Source of the DNA: Frankia sp. AgB32
Lineage (GTDB): Bacteria; Actinomycetota; Actinomycetes; Frankiales; Frankiaceae
Assembly (NCBI RefSeq): GCF_023243045.1
Contig: NZ_JALKFX010000013.1
Span: 28,333 to 92,332, forward strand
Length of the DNA: 64,000 nt
Direction of reading: 5' to 3'
Every line of letters begins with the position of its first letter. Within the stretch, counting starts at the first letter, position 1. Positions 51,703-61,965 of the stretch are shown here, piece after piece. Below the pieces are notes generated by a model, which was not told the DNA's origin, did no database searches, and saw nothing but the letters and a program-made list of their open reading frames with translations. The position numbers and the translations under genes are program-made.

Positions 51703-51809
51703 CGCCACCGGCCTGGGCGGCGCGAAGCCACCCTGGCCGGGACCTGACGGATCCTCGACGACCCGCGGACCAAGAGATGTGTCTTGACCACTCCGCCGTC
51801 CCCACCGAG

Positions 51810-51842
51810 CCGCTCCGGGTACCCAGTCGGTACCCGGAGCGG
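51810..51842. terminator. Bidirectional terminator between convergent P450 genes
   Basis: Perfect 14-bp arms CCGCTCCGGGTACC / GGTACCCGGAGCGG with a 5-base loop, midway between the two stop codons. There is no U-tract. Confidence 0.8.
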
Positions 51843-51889
51843 AGGTCTGATCGGGTTCAGCAAACGGCCGGAAGAATCACGCCGGCGAT

Positions 51890-53224
51890 TCAGGCGGCGT
51901 GGAAGCGGACGGGGAGTTCGGACAGGCCGCGGATGAGCATGTTCGGCTTGTACGACAGGGTGTCGGTCAGCAGCTCCATGCCGCCGATGCGGCGCAGCAC
52001 CGCCGCCAGCAGGATCTCCATCTCCAGCAGCGCGAGCGGCGCGCCGAGGCAGTAGTGGTGGCCGAGGCTGAACGACAGGTGCCGGCTGAACGGCTTCGCC
52101 GCGTCGGGCCGGGTGCGGTCGAAGCGGGTGAGGTCGAAGCGCTCCGGGTCGGCGTAGGCGGCCGGGTCGCGGTTGGCGCAGGCGATGAGGGCGACGATGC
52201 CCTCACCGGGGGCGAACACGCGCCCGGCCACGGTCATCTCGCGCTTCGCGGCACGGGTGTTCATGTGGATCGGCGAGTCGTAGCGCAGCAGCTCATCGAC
52301 GGCGGCGCCGATCAGCTCGGGGCGCTCGCGCAGCAGCGCGAACTGCTCGGGATGGCGGATCAGGGCGAGCATCCCGTTGCCGACCAGGTTGACGGTCGTC
52401 TCGTGGCCGGCGACGAGCAGGGTGACGCAGGTGCCGAGCAGCTCCTCGGCGGTCAGCCGGTCGCCGGAGTCCTCGACGGCGGCGAGCAGGCTGATCAGGT
52501 CGTCGCCGCCCGACCCGCGACGGGCCCGCTCGACCAGCTCGCGGAAGTACGCGAGGAACTCGGGGATGGTCCCGTTGCGGTGGGCCAGCGACTCGGGCGT
52601 CATCAGCACGTCGGGGTCGAAGGCTCGGGCGATCGCCTGCGACCACACCTGGACCTGCGCGTGGTCGGCGGCGGGCACGCCGAGGATCTCGCAGACCACG
52701 GTCAGCGGCAGCGGGTAGGCGAGGGTCTGGATGAGGTCGAACTCGCCGGCGCCCAGGGCGTCGTCGAGCAGCTCCTCGACGAGCGCCTCGATCCGGGGCC
52801 GCAGGCCGTGCACGACCCGGGGGGTGAACGCCTTCGTGACCAGCCCGCGCAGCCGGGTGTGGTCCGGCGGCTCCATCCACAGGAACGTGGACGGGAAGGC
52901 CTCGGCGGGCAGCGTCGGGTGCAGCTGGTGGGCCTCGCGGTCGTGGCCCCAGTCCTGGTTTGCGAGCACCGCCGTGCAGTCGGCGTGGTTCGTGGCCAGC
53001 GGCAGGCCGAACGGGCCGTCGTGCAGCGGGCCGATCTCGCGCAGCCGGACGTAGATCGAGTACGGGTCGGCCCGGTTCGCCGGGTCGAACAGCTCGGTGA
53101 TCAGCCGGGACGACGGGGTGTCGCCGCCGGCGAACACCGGCGCCGGCGGTTCCAGCGTCAGGGTCGGCCGCGCGGTGTCGGCCGGGTTCGGTGAGCGGGA
53201 TGTGTCGGGATGGACGGTGACCAT
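51890..53224 (-). CDS. Cytochrome P450 (third of three)
   Basis: A 444-residue P450 with LFDPANRADPYSIYVRLREI, I-helix LVAGHETTVNLVGN, ExxR in DELLRYD and heme loop LSFSLGHHYCLGAPLALLEM. ATG 53224 follows AGGAGGAG; the long upstream extension in the same frame is antisense-like and rejected. It is downstream of a flavin oxidoreductase and a ferredoxin-fused reductase on the same strand, forming a three-gene operon that supplies electrons to it. Confidence 0.93.
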   Translation of the reverse strand: MVTVHPDTSRSPNPADTARPTLTLEPPAPVFAGGDTPSSRLITELFDPANRADPYSIYVRLREIGPLHDGPFGLPLATNHADCTAVLANQDWGHDREAHQLHPTLPAEAFPSTFLWMEPPDHTRLRGLVTKAFTPRVVHGLRPRIEALVEELLDDALGAGEFDLIQTLAYPLPLTVVCEILGVPAADHAQVQVWSQAIARAFDPDVLMTPESLAHRNGTIPEFLAYFRELVERARRGSGGDDLISLLAAVEDSGDRLTAEELLGTCVTLLVAGHETTVNLVGNGMLALIRHPEQFALLRERPELIGAAVDELLRYDSPIHMNTRAAKREMTVAGRVFAPGEGIVALIACANRDPAAYADPERFDLTRFDRTRPDAAKPFSRHLSFSLGHHYCLGAPLALLEMEILLAAVLRRIGGMELLTDTLSYKPNMLIRGLSELPVRFHAA

Positions 53225-53277
53225 GGGGTCTCCTCCTGCGGAGTCGGGCGCCCGCCGCCGGCAGCGGACGGTCGCCC

Positions 53278-54798
53278 TCAGGGGCGAGCGGCCTCGGCGG
53301 GATCGGCGATCGCGCGGGCGGGACTGCGGTCGGCCGCCCGACCCGCCCGCGGGGTCGGGGCGAGCACCCGGACGGCGAGCGCCGGGCGCAGCAGGGCGGT
53401 GGGTGGGTCGACGAGGTTCACCACCCGCATGAGGGTCCGGGCGACCCGCGGGTCGTGGGCCGCGCGGCGCTGCGCCCGGGCGGCATACGCGCCGGTCACC
53501 CGCCCGCGCGGGCTGCGCCGGCCGGTCACCTGCGGATAGCGCAGGTCGGCGGACGTCGCCATGTCCCAGGCGACGTCCAGGACGGGGGCGACGGCACCGT
53601 AGAAGCGGCGCGGCACCCCGGGCAGGCCGGCGGCCAGGGCCGTGCGCAGCACCAGTGCCTGCTGGGCGGCGACCGTCATGCCCTGGGCGTAGAGCGGGTT
53701 GAAGCTGCACAGCGCGTCGCCGAGGACGACGAGGCCGTCGAGGGGGGCACGCAGCGCCTCGAAGCGGCGCCGCACCGACTCCCGGAACCGGAACGGCACG
53801 GGCGGAGTCAGCGGGGTGGCCGCGCGGACGAGGTCGTACACGTCCGGCACGGGCAGGGCGCGGGCGAACGCCAGGAAGCCGGCGTCGTCGGTCGGCGGGT
53901 GCGCGCCGAGCAGGCCGGCGAGCGTGACGATCCACCGGGAGTCCTCGGTCCTGGCCACGCCCGCGCCGATGAGCCCGGGCGCGGTGGCCACGATGACGCT
54001 GTTCTCGCCGTCGAGGTGCTCGGGTCGGCGCTCGTAGAGCCGGGAGGCGTAGCCGAGGTCGACGGTGACCCGTGAGATGGGTGGGGACTGCTGGCCGAGG
54101 GCGGCCAGCCAGTCCAGGCTGCGGGAGTTGCGCCCGCTGGCATCGACGACCAGCTCGGCGGGCAGCACCGTCTCGGCGCCCGGGCCGGCGTCGCCGCTGT
54201 CCCCGCCGGGGCGGATCCGCACGCCGGTGACCCGCCCGCCCTCGCCGCCCTCGCCGCCGGCGGCGCTGCCGACCAGGCCGGCCACCGCCGTGCGCGGGCG
54301 CACCTGGACGCCGGGCAGCGCGGCGGTGCGCCGCAGCAGGGTGCGTTCGAGTAGCGGCCGGCTCGCGAGCACGGAGACGAGCCCGGTCGAGGTCGGCCGC
54401 AGCCGCTGGCCGTGCATGTAGTAACGCCCGCCGACGAGGACCTCGCTGGTGGGCGCGCCGGCGGCGATCAGTTCCGCCACGGCGCCGGGATGCAGTTCCT
54501 CGACGATCTGGCGGCCGCGGTCCATCAGCGCGTGCAGGTGCCGGGCCTGGGGGACGCCGCGGCGGTCCCCGAACTGCCCGGCCCCGCCGGCGGCTGGGTC
54601 GGCGGCGGTGTCGGTGTGGAGGCCGGGCAGGTCGTCCCGGTCGAGGACGGTGACCCGGGCGAACGTCTCGGTGAGAACCCGGGCGGCGAGCAGGCCGGCG
54701 ACGCCGGCACCGAGCACCACGGCGTGCCCGCTTCCGGACGCCGGCACCGGGGCGGGGCCGGCCGGCTGGACGGGGGTCAGCCCGGGGTCAGAGGTCAA
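53278..54798 (-). CDS. FAD-dependent oxidoreductase (hydroxylase/halogenase-like)
   Basis: A 506-residue flavoprotein. It has HAVVLGAGVAGLLAARVL (FAD dinucleotide fold), ELVVDASGRNSRS (DG-type second motif) and VVLGDALCSFNPLYAQGM (GD motif binding the FAD ribityl chain), in the order of class A monooxygenases and geranylgeranyl-reductase-like enzymes. There is no clear WxWxIP motif, so halogenation is not indicated. The best start is TTG 54798, overlapping the reductase gene by 11 bp; the first 20 residues are disordered. It probably hydroxylates or desaturates the same substrate as the neighbouring P450. Confidence 0.87.
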   Translation of the reverse strand: MTSDPGLTPVQPAGPAPVPASGSGHAVVLGAGVAGLLAARVLTETFARVTVLDRDDLPGLHTDTAADPAAGGAGQFGDRRGVPQARHLHALMDRGRQIVEELHPGAVAELIAAGAPTSEVLVGGRYYMHGQRLRPTSTGLVSVLASRPLLERTLLRRTAALPGVQVRPRTAVAGLVGSAAGGEGGEGGRVTGVRIRPGGDSGDAGPGAETVLPAELVVDASGRNSRSLDWLAALGQQSPPISRVTVDLGYASRLYERRPEHLDGENSVIVATAPGLIGAGVARTEDSRWIVTLAGLLGAHPPTDDAGFLAFARALPVPDVYDLVRAATPLTPPVPFRFRESVRRRFEALRAPLDGLVVLGDALCSFNPLYAQGMTVAAQQALVLRTALAAGLPGVPRRFYGAVAPVLDVAWDMATSADLRYPQVTGRRSPRGRVTGAYAARAQRRAAHDPRVARTLMRVVNLVDPPTALLRPALAVRVLAPTPRAGRAADRSPARAIADPAEAARP

Positions 54799-55744
54799 GG
54801 GTCAGCCGCTCCGAGCGGGCCCGGGAGACACAGATCATCATCGTGGTGTTGCTGGCCCGCTCGTCGTCGGACAGCACGGAGTCCCGATGGTCGATCTCCC
54901 CCTCGAGCACGGGAGTCTCGCAGCTCGCGCAGGTGCCCTCCCGGCAGGAGGACGGCATGTCGAGGCCCGCGCGGTCCAGCGCGTCGAGCAGGGACTGCTG
55001 CGCGCCGACCTGGATCGTCCGGCCGGAGCGGGCCAGGCGCACCTCGAACCCGCGCTGCTCCTCAGGGTCGTCGTCCTGCGGCCGGGGCCGGAACCGCTCC
55101 AGGTGCAGGCTGCCGACACCGCGGTCGGCGAACGCCTTCTCGGCCGCCGCGAGCAGGCCCTCCGGGCCGCAGCAGTACAGCCTCGCGTTGTCGTCGAGCC
55201 CGGCGACCACGTCGGCGACGGGCAACCGGCCGGCGCTGTCCTCGGGCAGCACGTGCACCCGGTCCGGGTAGGCGGCGAGCTCCGGCAGGAACGCCATCCG
55301 CGAACGGGTGCGCCCGCCGTAGTAGAGCTGCCAGTCGGCGCCGCGGCGGGCGAGTTCACGCACCATCGGCAGGAACGGGGTGATGCCGATTCCGCCGGCC
55401 AGCAGCCGGTAGGAAGCGCCCTCGACGAGGGGAAAATTGTTCCTCGGCTGGCCGACCGTAATTTCCGAACCGGTCACGACCTGTTCATGGATGTAATGGG
55501 ACCCGCCGCGGCTGATTTCCTCGCGGAGCACGGCGATCCGCCACGATCGTCGATCATCCGGATCTCCGCACAAGGAGTACTGGCGGATCTCTCCGGCGGG
55601 TAGCCTGATATCGATGTGGGCGCCGGGTTCCCAGCGCTCCAAAGCCTCTCCCTGGGGATCGGTCAGGGCGATGACCAGCACGTCCTCAGCGGCCAGCGTC
55701 GCCTCGTCCACCCGCAGGGCCGTCCAGCGAGATGCGGAAGTCAC
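54788..55744 (-). CDS. PDR/VanB-type reductase with fused 2Fe-2S ferredoxin
   Basis: A 318-residue phthalate-dioxygenase-reductase-like protein: an FMN-binding barrel (IDIRLPAGEIRQYSLCGDP), NAD-binding domain (RLLAGGIGITPFLPMV, YCCGPEGLLAA) and a C-terminal plant-type ferredoxin with SSCREGTCASCETPVLEG and a distant Cys in MMICVSRA ligating the 2Fe-2S cluster. It passes electrons from NADH to a partner oxygenase. GTG 55744 or TTG 55750 can be the start. It is first in the operon with the flavoprotein and P450, and a good candidate redox partner for all three P450s. Confidence 0.92.
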   Translation of the reverse strand: MTSASRWTALRVDEATLAAEDVLVIALTDPQGEALERWEPGAHIDIRLPAGEIRQYSLCGDPDDRRSWRIAVLREEISRGGSHYIHEQVVTGSEITVGQPRNNFPLVEGASYRLLAGGIGITPFLPMVRELARRGADWQLYYGGRTRSRMAFLPELAAYPDRVHVLPEDSAGRLPVADVVAGLDDNARLYCCGPEGLLAAAEKAFADRGVGSLHLERFRPRPQDDDPEEQRGFEVRLARSGRTIQVGAQQSLLDALDRAGLDMPSSCREGTCASCETPVLEGEIDHRDSVLSDDERASNTTMMICVSRARSERLTLDL

Positions 55745-56049
55745 CCGCAAACCGTCTCATCCCGACCGCCCCGCCAACACCGATCAATACAACGGCAATC
55801 ACCCCATCGAAAACCCTGATGGCCGGTGGCCACAACAGCGCTCGCTCGCAACAATGGCCCGGCGCACCGCGCATTTCGCGGCTGGCCCGAACAGCGGCGG
55901 CGAAAAGCGGAAGGTCCGCGCCCGCCAGGCTGGTGAACACTGTACGACCGGGTGTGATGACCGGGCGAAACGATGATCGGAACGCGACGGCGCAGGCCGG
56001 GCGGAACCCCGGACGGCCCTGAGCGCCGCGACGAGCTGGGAGCACACGC
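55745..56049. other. Divergent intergenic region
   Basis: About 300 bases between the reductase operon and the acyl-CoA dehydrogenase operon. It has several A/T-rich patches (for example near 55780-55860) and must hold both promoters. No clear dyad or RNA motif was found. Confidence 0.4.
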
Positions 56050-57294
56050 GTGAGCGAGACCCTTCTCGAGCCGGGCGAGGCGCATCTGCCGGCCTCGCCG
56101 GACGCCCCCCGCCCGGTGGCCACCGCGCCGGAGCTGGCGGCCCGCACCGCGCGGTTCGTGCGGGAGACGGTCATCCCGGTCGAGCGCGAGATCATCGTCG
56201 ACCGGCGGCCGGTGACCGACGAGCTGCGCCTCGACCTGAACGCCGCCGCCCGGCGGGCAGGGGTCTTCGGGCCGCTGTCCCCGGTGGAGTACGGCGGGCT
56301 CGGCCTGGACTTCCGCGGTCAGGCGCACGTGCTCGGCGCCGCCGGCGAGAGCCTCGTCGGGCCGCTGGCGCTGCACTGCTGGGCGCCCGACGACGGCAAC
56401 ATCCACCTGCTCGAGGCCGCGTGCACCGCCGAGCAGCGCGAGCGCTACCTCGCGCCGCTGGCAAGCGGTGCGGTGCGTTCGGCGATCGCGATGACGGAGC
56501 CCGCGCCGGGCACCGGTTCCGACCCCGGCATGCTGCGCACGACAGCGACCCGCGTCGGCGGCGACTGGTCGATCAGCGGCGCCAAGCACCTCACCACCGG
56601 CGCGGACGGCGCCGGGTTCACGATCGCCGTGGCGCGCACCGACCTCGGGCCGACGATGTTCCTGGTGGACGCCGGCAACCCGGGCATGCGGGTGGTCCGG
56701 CGGATGCCGACGCTCGACTTCACCAGCGCCCCGGGCGGGCACTGCGAGGTGGTCTTCGACGACTGCCGGGTGCCCGACGACGCGGTGCTCGGCGAGGTCG
56801 GCATGGGGCTGGAGTACGCCAGCGCCCGCCTCGCGCCGTCCCGGCTGACGTTCTGCATGAACTGGCTCGGCCTCGCGAACCGGGCGCATGCCCTGTCCGC
56901 GGCGCACATCACCCAGCGGCACTCCTTCGGCGTCCCGATCGCCGAGCACGGCCTGGCGCAGGGGCTCGTCGCGGACAACGAGATCGACATCGCGGCGGCC
57001 CGGGCGCTCGTCCACGCCACCGCGGCGACCCTCGACGAGCAGGGAGCCACCAGCTCGGCGGCCCGCCACGGCGCGTCGATCACGAAGACGTTCGTCTCCG
57101 AGGCGGTGTGGCGGGTTCTCGACCGGTCCGTGCAGCTCTTCGGCGGGCTCGGCGTCTGCGAGGACTACCTGGTGGGCCGGTTCCTCGTCGAGGCCCGGGC
57201 GTTCCGCATCTACGAGGGCCCCTCCGAGGTGCTGCGGATGTCGGTGGCGCGCCGGGTGCTGCGCCGCGCCGCCGGCACCGGGCGTGCCGGCTGA
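56050..57294 (+). CDS. Acyl-CoA dehydrogenase
   Basis: A 414-residue FAD enzyme that introduces a 2,3-double bond into an acyl-CoA. It shows AIAMTEPAPGTGSDPGMLRT (FAD and substrate region), WSISGAKHLTTGA, the C-terminal QLFGGLGVCEDYLVGRF, and RIYEGPSEVLRMSVARRV, where the base Glu is expected. GTG 56050 is the start. It heads an operon with a hotdog thioesterase and an alpha/beta hydrolase, suggesting CoA-ester processing in the same pathway as the P450 cluster. Confidence 0.92.
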   Translation: MSETLLEPGEAHLPASPDAPRPVATAPELAARTARFVRETVIPVEREIIVDRRPVTDELRLDLNAAARRAGVFGPLSPVEYGGLGLDFRGQAHVLGAAGESLVGPLALHCWAPDDGNIHLLEAACTAEQRERYLAPLASGAVRSAIAMTEPAPGTGSDPGMLRTTATRVGGDWSISGAKHLTTGADGAGFTIAVARTDLGPTMFLVDAGNPGMRVVRRMPTLDFTSAPGGHCEVVFDDCRVPDDAVLGEVGMGLEYASARLAPSRLTFCMNWLGLANRAHALSAAHITQRHSFGVPIAEHGLAQGLVADNEIDIAAARALVHATAATLDEQGATSSAARHGASITKTFVSEAVWRVLDRSVQLFGGLGVCEDYLVGRFLVEARAFRIYEGPSEVLRMSVARRVLRRAAGTGRAG

Positions 57295-57372
57295 CCCGGC
57301 GCGCGTCACCATCCCGCCCCGCCTGATTCCCCGTCCGAGGACCACTGGGTCCGACCCCGTTGGGAGAGCACG

Positions 57373-57915
57373 GTGAGCAACCCGTCAGTCCTGGCTCCGC
57401 ATGAGTCGGCGTTCGCGGCCTTCGCCCGGCCAGGCGCCGTCGTCCCGGACTTCGAGCACATCCGGCGCCTGGCCAACCAGGTCGTGCCGTTCGGCGCGTT
57501 CGTCGGCGTCGAGGTCACCGAGGTCGACGCCGAGCACGCCGTCGTGGAGATCCCCGACCGCGCCGAGCTGACCAACCAGATGGGCACGGTGCACGCCGGC
57601 GCCCAGTTCCTCGCCGCCGACATCGCCGGGGCCTGCGCGTTCGTCGGCGCGACGGCCGAGCGGATCGCCGATGTCGCCTGGCTCGTCGTGCGCGACAGCT
57701 GGTCGTCGTTCCGCCGGCCCGGCAAGGGCCTCGTCCGCGCCGTCGCCACGGTCGAGGAGCGCGGCGCCCGCCGGGTGCTCGCCGCCGGCCCGGGCGAGCG
57801 GATCGAGCTCGACGGCCGGGCGCAGCTGCACGACGCCGCCGGCACGCAGATCGGCGTCATCCGCTTCGCCTACGTCGCCGAGATGGTCGCCGCGCCGCAG
57901 GTCCCGACGCCATGA
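57373..57915 (+). CDS. Hotdog-fold thioesterase (PaaI/DUF4442-like)
   Basis: A 180-residue hotdog protein. TNQMGTVHAGAQFLAADIAG is the thioesterase core with the HAGAQ turn, preceded by a mixed-charge strand VEVTEVDAEHAVVEIP. It should hydrolyse an acyl-CoA in the cytoplasm. GTG 57373 follows TTGGGAGAG. The stop overlaps the start of the hydrolase gene (ATGA), so all three genes from 56050 form one transcript. Confidence 0.85.
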   Translation: MSNPSVLAPHESAFAAFARPGAVVPDFEHIRRLANQVVPFGAFVGVEVTEVDAEHAVVEIPDRAELTNQMGTVHAGAQFLAADIAGACAFVGATAERIADVAWLVVRDSWSSFRRPGKGLVRAVATVEERGARRVLAAGPGERIELDGRAQLHDAAGTQIGVIRFAYVAEMVAAPQVPTP

Positions 57916-58964
57916 CCGAGACCACTCCCACGGACCGGCCCGCGCCGCCGCCCGTCGAGGTCGGGCCACCCGCGGAGCAGTCCGCCGCCCCCACCGCCCC
58001 CGCCGGGGACGGCGGAAAGCGCCGCGGTGAGTTCACCACGCTGGAGTCGATCCCGGTGGCGAGCGAGGGGGGTGTCTCGTTCGTGCTGCGGGTGCTGCCG
58101 GCGGCCGACCCGGCGGCACCGGTGGTGCTGATCATGCCGGCGATGGCGCTGAAGGCGAAGTTCTACCTGCCGATCGCGAAGGCGCTGCACGCCGCCGGCC
58201 TGTCGGTGGTGACGACCGATCTGCGCGCGCAGGGCGAGGCCCATCCCGGCCTGCACGACCAGCCGACCTTCGGCTACCGCGAGCTCATCGAGGTCGACCT
58301 GCCGAGGGTGCTGGCCGCGGTGCGGGCCCGCTTCCCCGGCGTGCGGCCCCATCTGTTCGGGCACAGCCTGGGTGGCCAGCTCAGCCTGCTGCACGCGTCG
58401 GCGGCGGCCGCCGAGGCCCGCGCCGGCACGGCCACCACGGCCGGCGGGACCGGCACGGCCGACCAGTTCGGCGAGGTCGCCGGGGTGTGCGTCATCGGAA
58501 CAGGCACCGTCTACTGGAAGGCCTTCGGCTGGCGGCGCTGGGCGGAGGCCCTGTACTCCATCCAGACGATTGGCCTGGTCGCGCGGGTGCGCGGCTACTG
58601 GCCGGGCGGAATGCTCATCGGCGGCGCCATGCCGGGCCGGGTGATGACGGACTGGGCCCGGCATTCCCTCACCAGCCGTTACCGCCCCGCCGGCACGACC
58701 CGGAACTATGACCGTCTACTGGCTGAGCTGGACGTTCCGGTGCTGGCCATCTCGCTGGACGCCGACCGGCTCGGGCCGAAGTCGAACGTGGACTTCCTGT
58801 GTCGGCGGATGCCGCGGGCCCGGCTGGACCGCTGGCACATCACCGCCACGTCCGGAGTCGCCCACCGAGACCATTTCGCCTGGGTGAAGGACGCCGCCGT
58901 CATCGGTCCCGCGGTGGCCGGCTGGATTCGTGAACGGCGCGTGCCCGAGAAGCCTTCGGCCTAG
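57912..58964 (+). CDS. Alpha/beta hydrolase
   Basis: A 350-residue hydrolase. After a disordered Pro/Ala-rich N-terminus of 35 residues it shows VVLIMPAMALKAKFYLP (oxyanion region), LFGHSLGGQLSLLHA with the nucleophile Ser, VLAISLDADRLGP carrying the acid, and SGVAHRDHFAW with the catalytic His. It resembles the YheT/serine aminopeptidase-like group that acts on lipid esters. It is coupled to the thioesterase gene by a 4-bp overlap. The substrate is probably an acyl ester from the same pathway. Confidence 0.87.
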   Translation: MTETTPTDRPAPPPVEVGPPAEQSAAPTAPAGDGGKRRGEFTTLESIPVASEGGVSFVLRVLPAADPAAPVVLIMPAMALKAKFYLPIAKALHAAGLSVVTTDLRAQGEAHPGLHDQPTFGYRELIEVDLPRVLAAVRARFPGVRPHLFGHSLGGQLSLLHASAAAAEARAGTATTAGGTGTADQFGEVAGVCVIGTGTVYWKAFGWRRWAEALYSIQTIGLVARVRGYWPGGMLIGGAMPGRVMTDWARHSLTSRYRPAGTTRNYDRLLAELDVPVLAISLDADRLGPKSNVDFLCRRMPRARLDRWHITATSGVAHRDHFAWVKDAAVIGPAVAGWIRERRVPEKPSA

Positions 58965-59256
58965 CGCATGGCGGCGACCGCGGACGCCGCCGGGACCGGT
59001 TCCTCTCGTGCCATTCAAAACTTCAATCAGGGGCGGTCAACGACCCTCTGGTTGCGACCCGTTCACCGCGCGGACACCGAGACCTGCTGGAATTCTGCTG
59101 CTCGCAGACACCGAAGTATTCGGCACATGCACGGTTCGGACGCCGGAAATTCATCGACAGAGCGGCGCCGCGATCCGGAAAAACCGGTCCGGGGCCGGCA
59201 CCACTCGGGACACGACGCCAGTCCGGTGGAAGCCGCGGGACCGTCAGGGGGAGCCA

Positions 59257-60429
<1,173 letters not shown>

Positions 60430-60473
60430 GTCGGCGCCTCACCACCTGACCCGGCGCCGCAACCCGCGCGGAA

Positions 60474-60506
60474 CCGGGCGCGGTCCCAGGGACGGGCCGC
60501 GCCCGG
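60474..60506 (+). terminator. Hairpin between ATPase and binding-protein genes
   Basis: Arms CCGGGCGCGG / CCGCGCCCGG with a 13-base loop. It could be a partial terminator or an mRNA stabiliser that lets the binding protein be made in excess. Confidence 0.5.
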
Positions 60507-60562
60507 CTCAGACGTCCCGGAAATTCCCGTCACACCCCTTTCACGCCGCCGAGGAGCGTCCC

Positions 60563-61960
60563 GTGAGAAGACCGTTCACCCGCCGATCACTGTCGATGGT
60601 GGCGATCGCCGCCGCAACCGCCGTGTCCGTCCTGGCCGGCTGCGGCTCGCCCGGCGGGGACGCCACGCAGGCCAGCAGCACCCCTGCCGCAAAGGTGCCT
60701 GAGCTCGGCAAGGACCAGAAGGTCTCGATCGTCTTCGAGAGCTACAACTTCGGCCAGGCCGGGGCCTGGACCAACACGTTCAACGACCTGATCGGCAAGT
60801 TCGAGAAGGCCTACCCGAACATCCACGTCACGCCGCAGAAGCCGAAGGGCTCCAGCCCTAACCCGGCGGCCGACACGATCTCCAGCCTGCAGAGCCAGAT
60901 CGCCGCGGGCTCGTCGCCGGACGTCGCGCAGGTCGGCTTCAGCGACCTCGACTTCACCATTCACTCCCTCGGCGCGCAGAACCTCGACGCCCTGTTCGGC
61001 AAGGACGCCGTCCAGAAGAACTTCGACGGCGCGAAGTACCCGTACGCCCCCACCGCGCGGACCCTCGCCGACTGGGACGGCAAGACCTACGGCGTTCCGT
61101 TCGTCTTCTCGACCCCGGTTCTGTACTACAACGCCTCGCTGTTCACCAAGGCCGGCCTGGACCCGGCGAAGCCGCCGACGACCTGGGCCGAGGCCGAGAC
61201 GGCCGCGAAGGCGATCGTCGAGAAGACCGGCGACAAGGGTCTGTACCTGGACTGCCTCACGAAGATCGCCAAGGACTGGTGCTTCCAGAGCCTGGTCCGT
61301 TCCAACGGCGGCCGGGTGATCTCCAAGGACCGCACCCAGCTCACCTACTCGCAGGCCCCGGCCGTGCAGGTCGTCACGGACGCGCAGCGCTACGTCAAGG
61401 AGGGCCTGACCCCGGTCCTCGGCCAGAAGCAGGCGTACGAGAGCTTCGCCCGCGGTGAGATCGGCATGTTCCTGGAGACCAGCGCGATCCAGGCCACCTT
61501 CCAGAAGGGTGCCAAGGGCGCCAACTGGGACCTGCGCGCCGCCCGGATGCCGAGCTACGGCGACAAGCCGGCGATCGCCACGAACTCCGGCGCGTCGCTG
61601 TTCGTCCTGTCCAAGGACCCGGCGAAGCAGCGGGCCGGCTGGGACCTCATCAAGTTCCTGACCAGCGAGCAGGCCTACACCGAGATCTCCAGCAAGATCG
61701 GCTACCTGCCGCTGCGCACCGGGCTCGTCGACGACCCGGCCGGTCTGCAGGGCTGGGCCAAGGAGAACCCGCTGATCGTGCCGAACATCGCCCAGCTGGA
61801 CAAGATGGAGCCGTGGATCTCGATCCCCGGTAACAACTACCTGCAGATCCGGGACGGGATGATGGACGCCGTCGAGCGCTCCGTCTACCAGGGTGCCGAC
61901 CCGCAGTCGACACTGACCGCCGCCGAGAAGCAGGGCGCCGCCCTGATGCCGAAGGCCTGA
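60563..61960 (+). CDS. Extracellular solute-binding lipoprotein (UgpB-like)
   Basis: A 465-residue lipoprotein (lipobox LAGC, Cys27), the substrate receptor of the importer. It follows the SBP_bac_1 pattern: VSIVFESYNFGQAGAWTNT, AAGSSPDVAQVGFSDLDF, a hinge YGVPFVFSTPVLYYN, and MFLETSAIQATFQKG with WISIPGNNYLQIRDGM near the C-terminus. Together with the phosphodiesterase encoded next, a glycerophosphodiester or sn-glycerol-3-phosphate substrate is likely. GTG 60563 follows GAGGAGCG. Confidence 0.9.
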   Translation: MRRPFTRRSLSMVAIAAATAVSVLAGCGSPGGDATQASSTPAAKVPELGKDQKVSIVFESYNFGQAGAWTNTFNDLIGKFEKAYPNIHVTPQKPKGSSPNPAADTISSLQSQIAAGSSPDVAQVGFSDLDFTIHSLGAQNLDALFGKDAVQKNFDGAKYPYAPTARTLADWDGKTYGVPFVFSTPVLYYNASLFTKAGLDPAKPPTTWAEAETAAKAIVEKTGDKGLYLDCLTKIAKDWCFQSLVRSNGGRVISKDRTQLTYSQAPAVQVVTDAQRYVKEGLTPVLGQKQAYESFARGEIGMFLETSAIQATFQKGAKGANWDLRAARMPSYGDKPAIATNSGASLFVLSKDPAKQRAGWDLIKFLTSEQAYTEISSKIGYLPLRTGLVDDPAGLQGWAKENPLIVPNIAQLDKMEPWISIPGNNYLQIRDGMMDAVERSVYQGADPQSTLTAAEKQGAALMPKA

Positions 61961-61965
61961 CAGCG

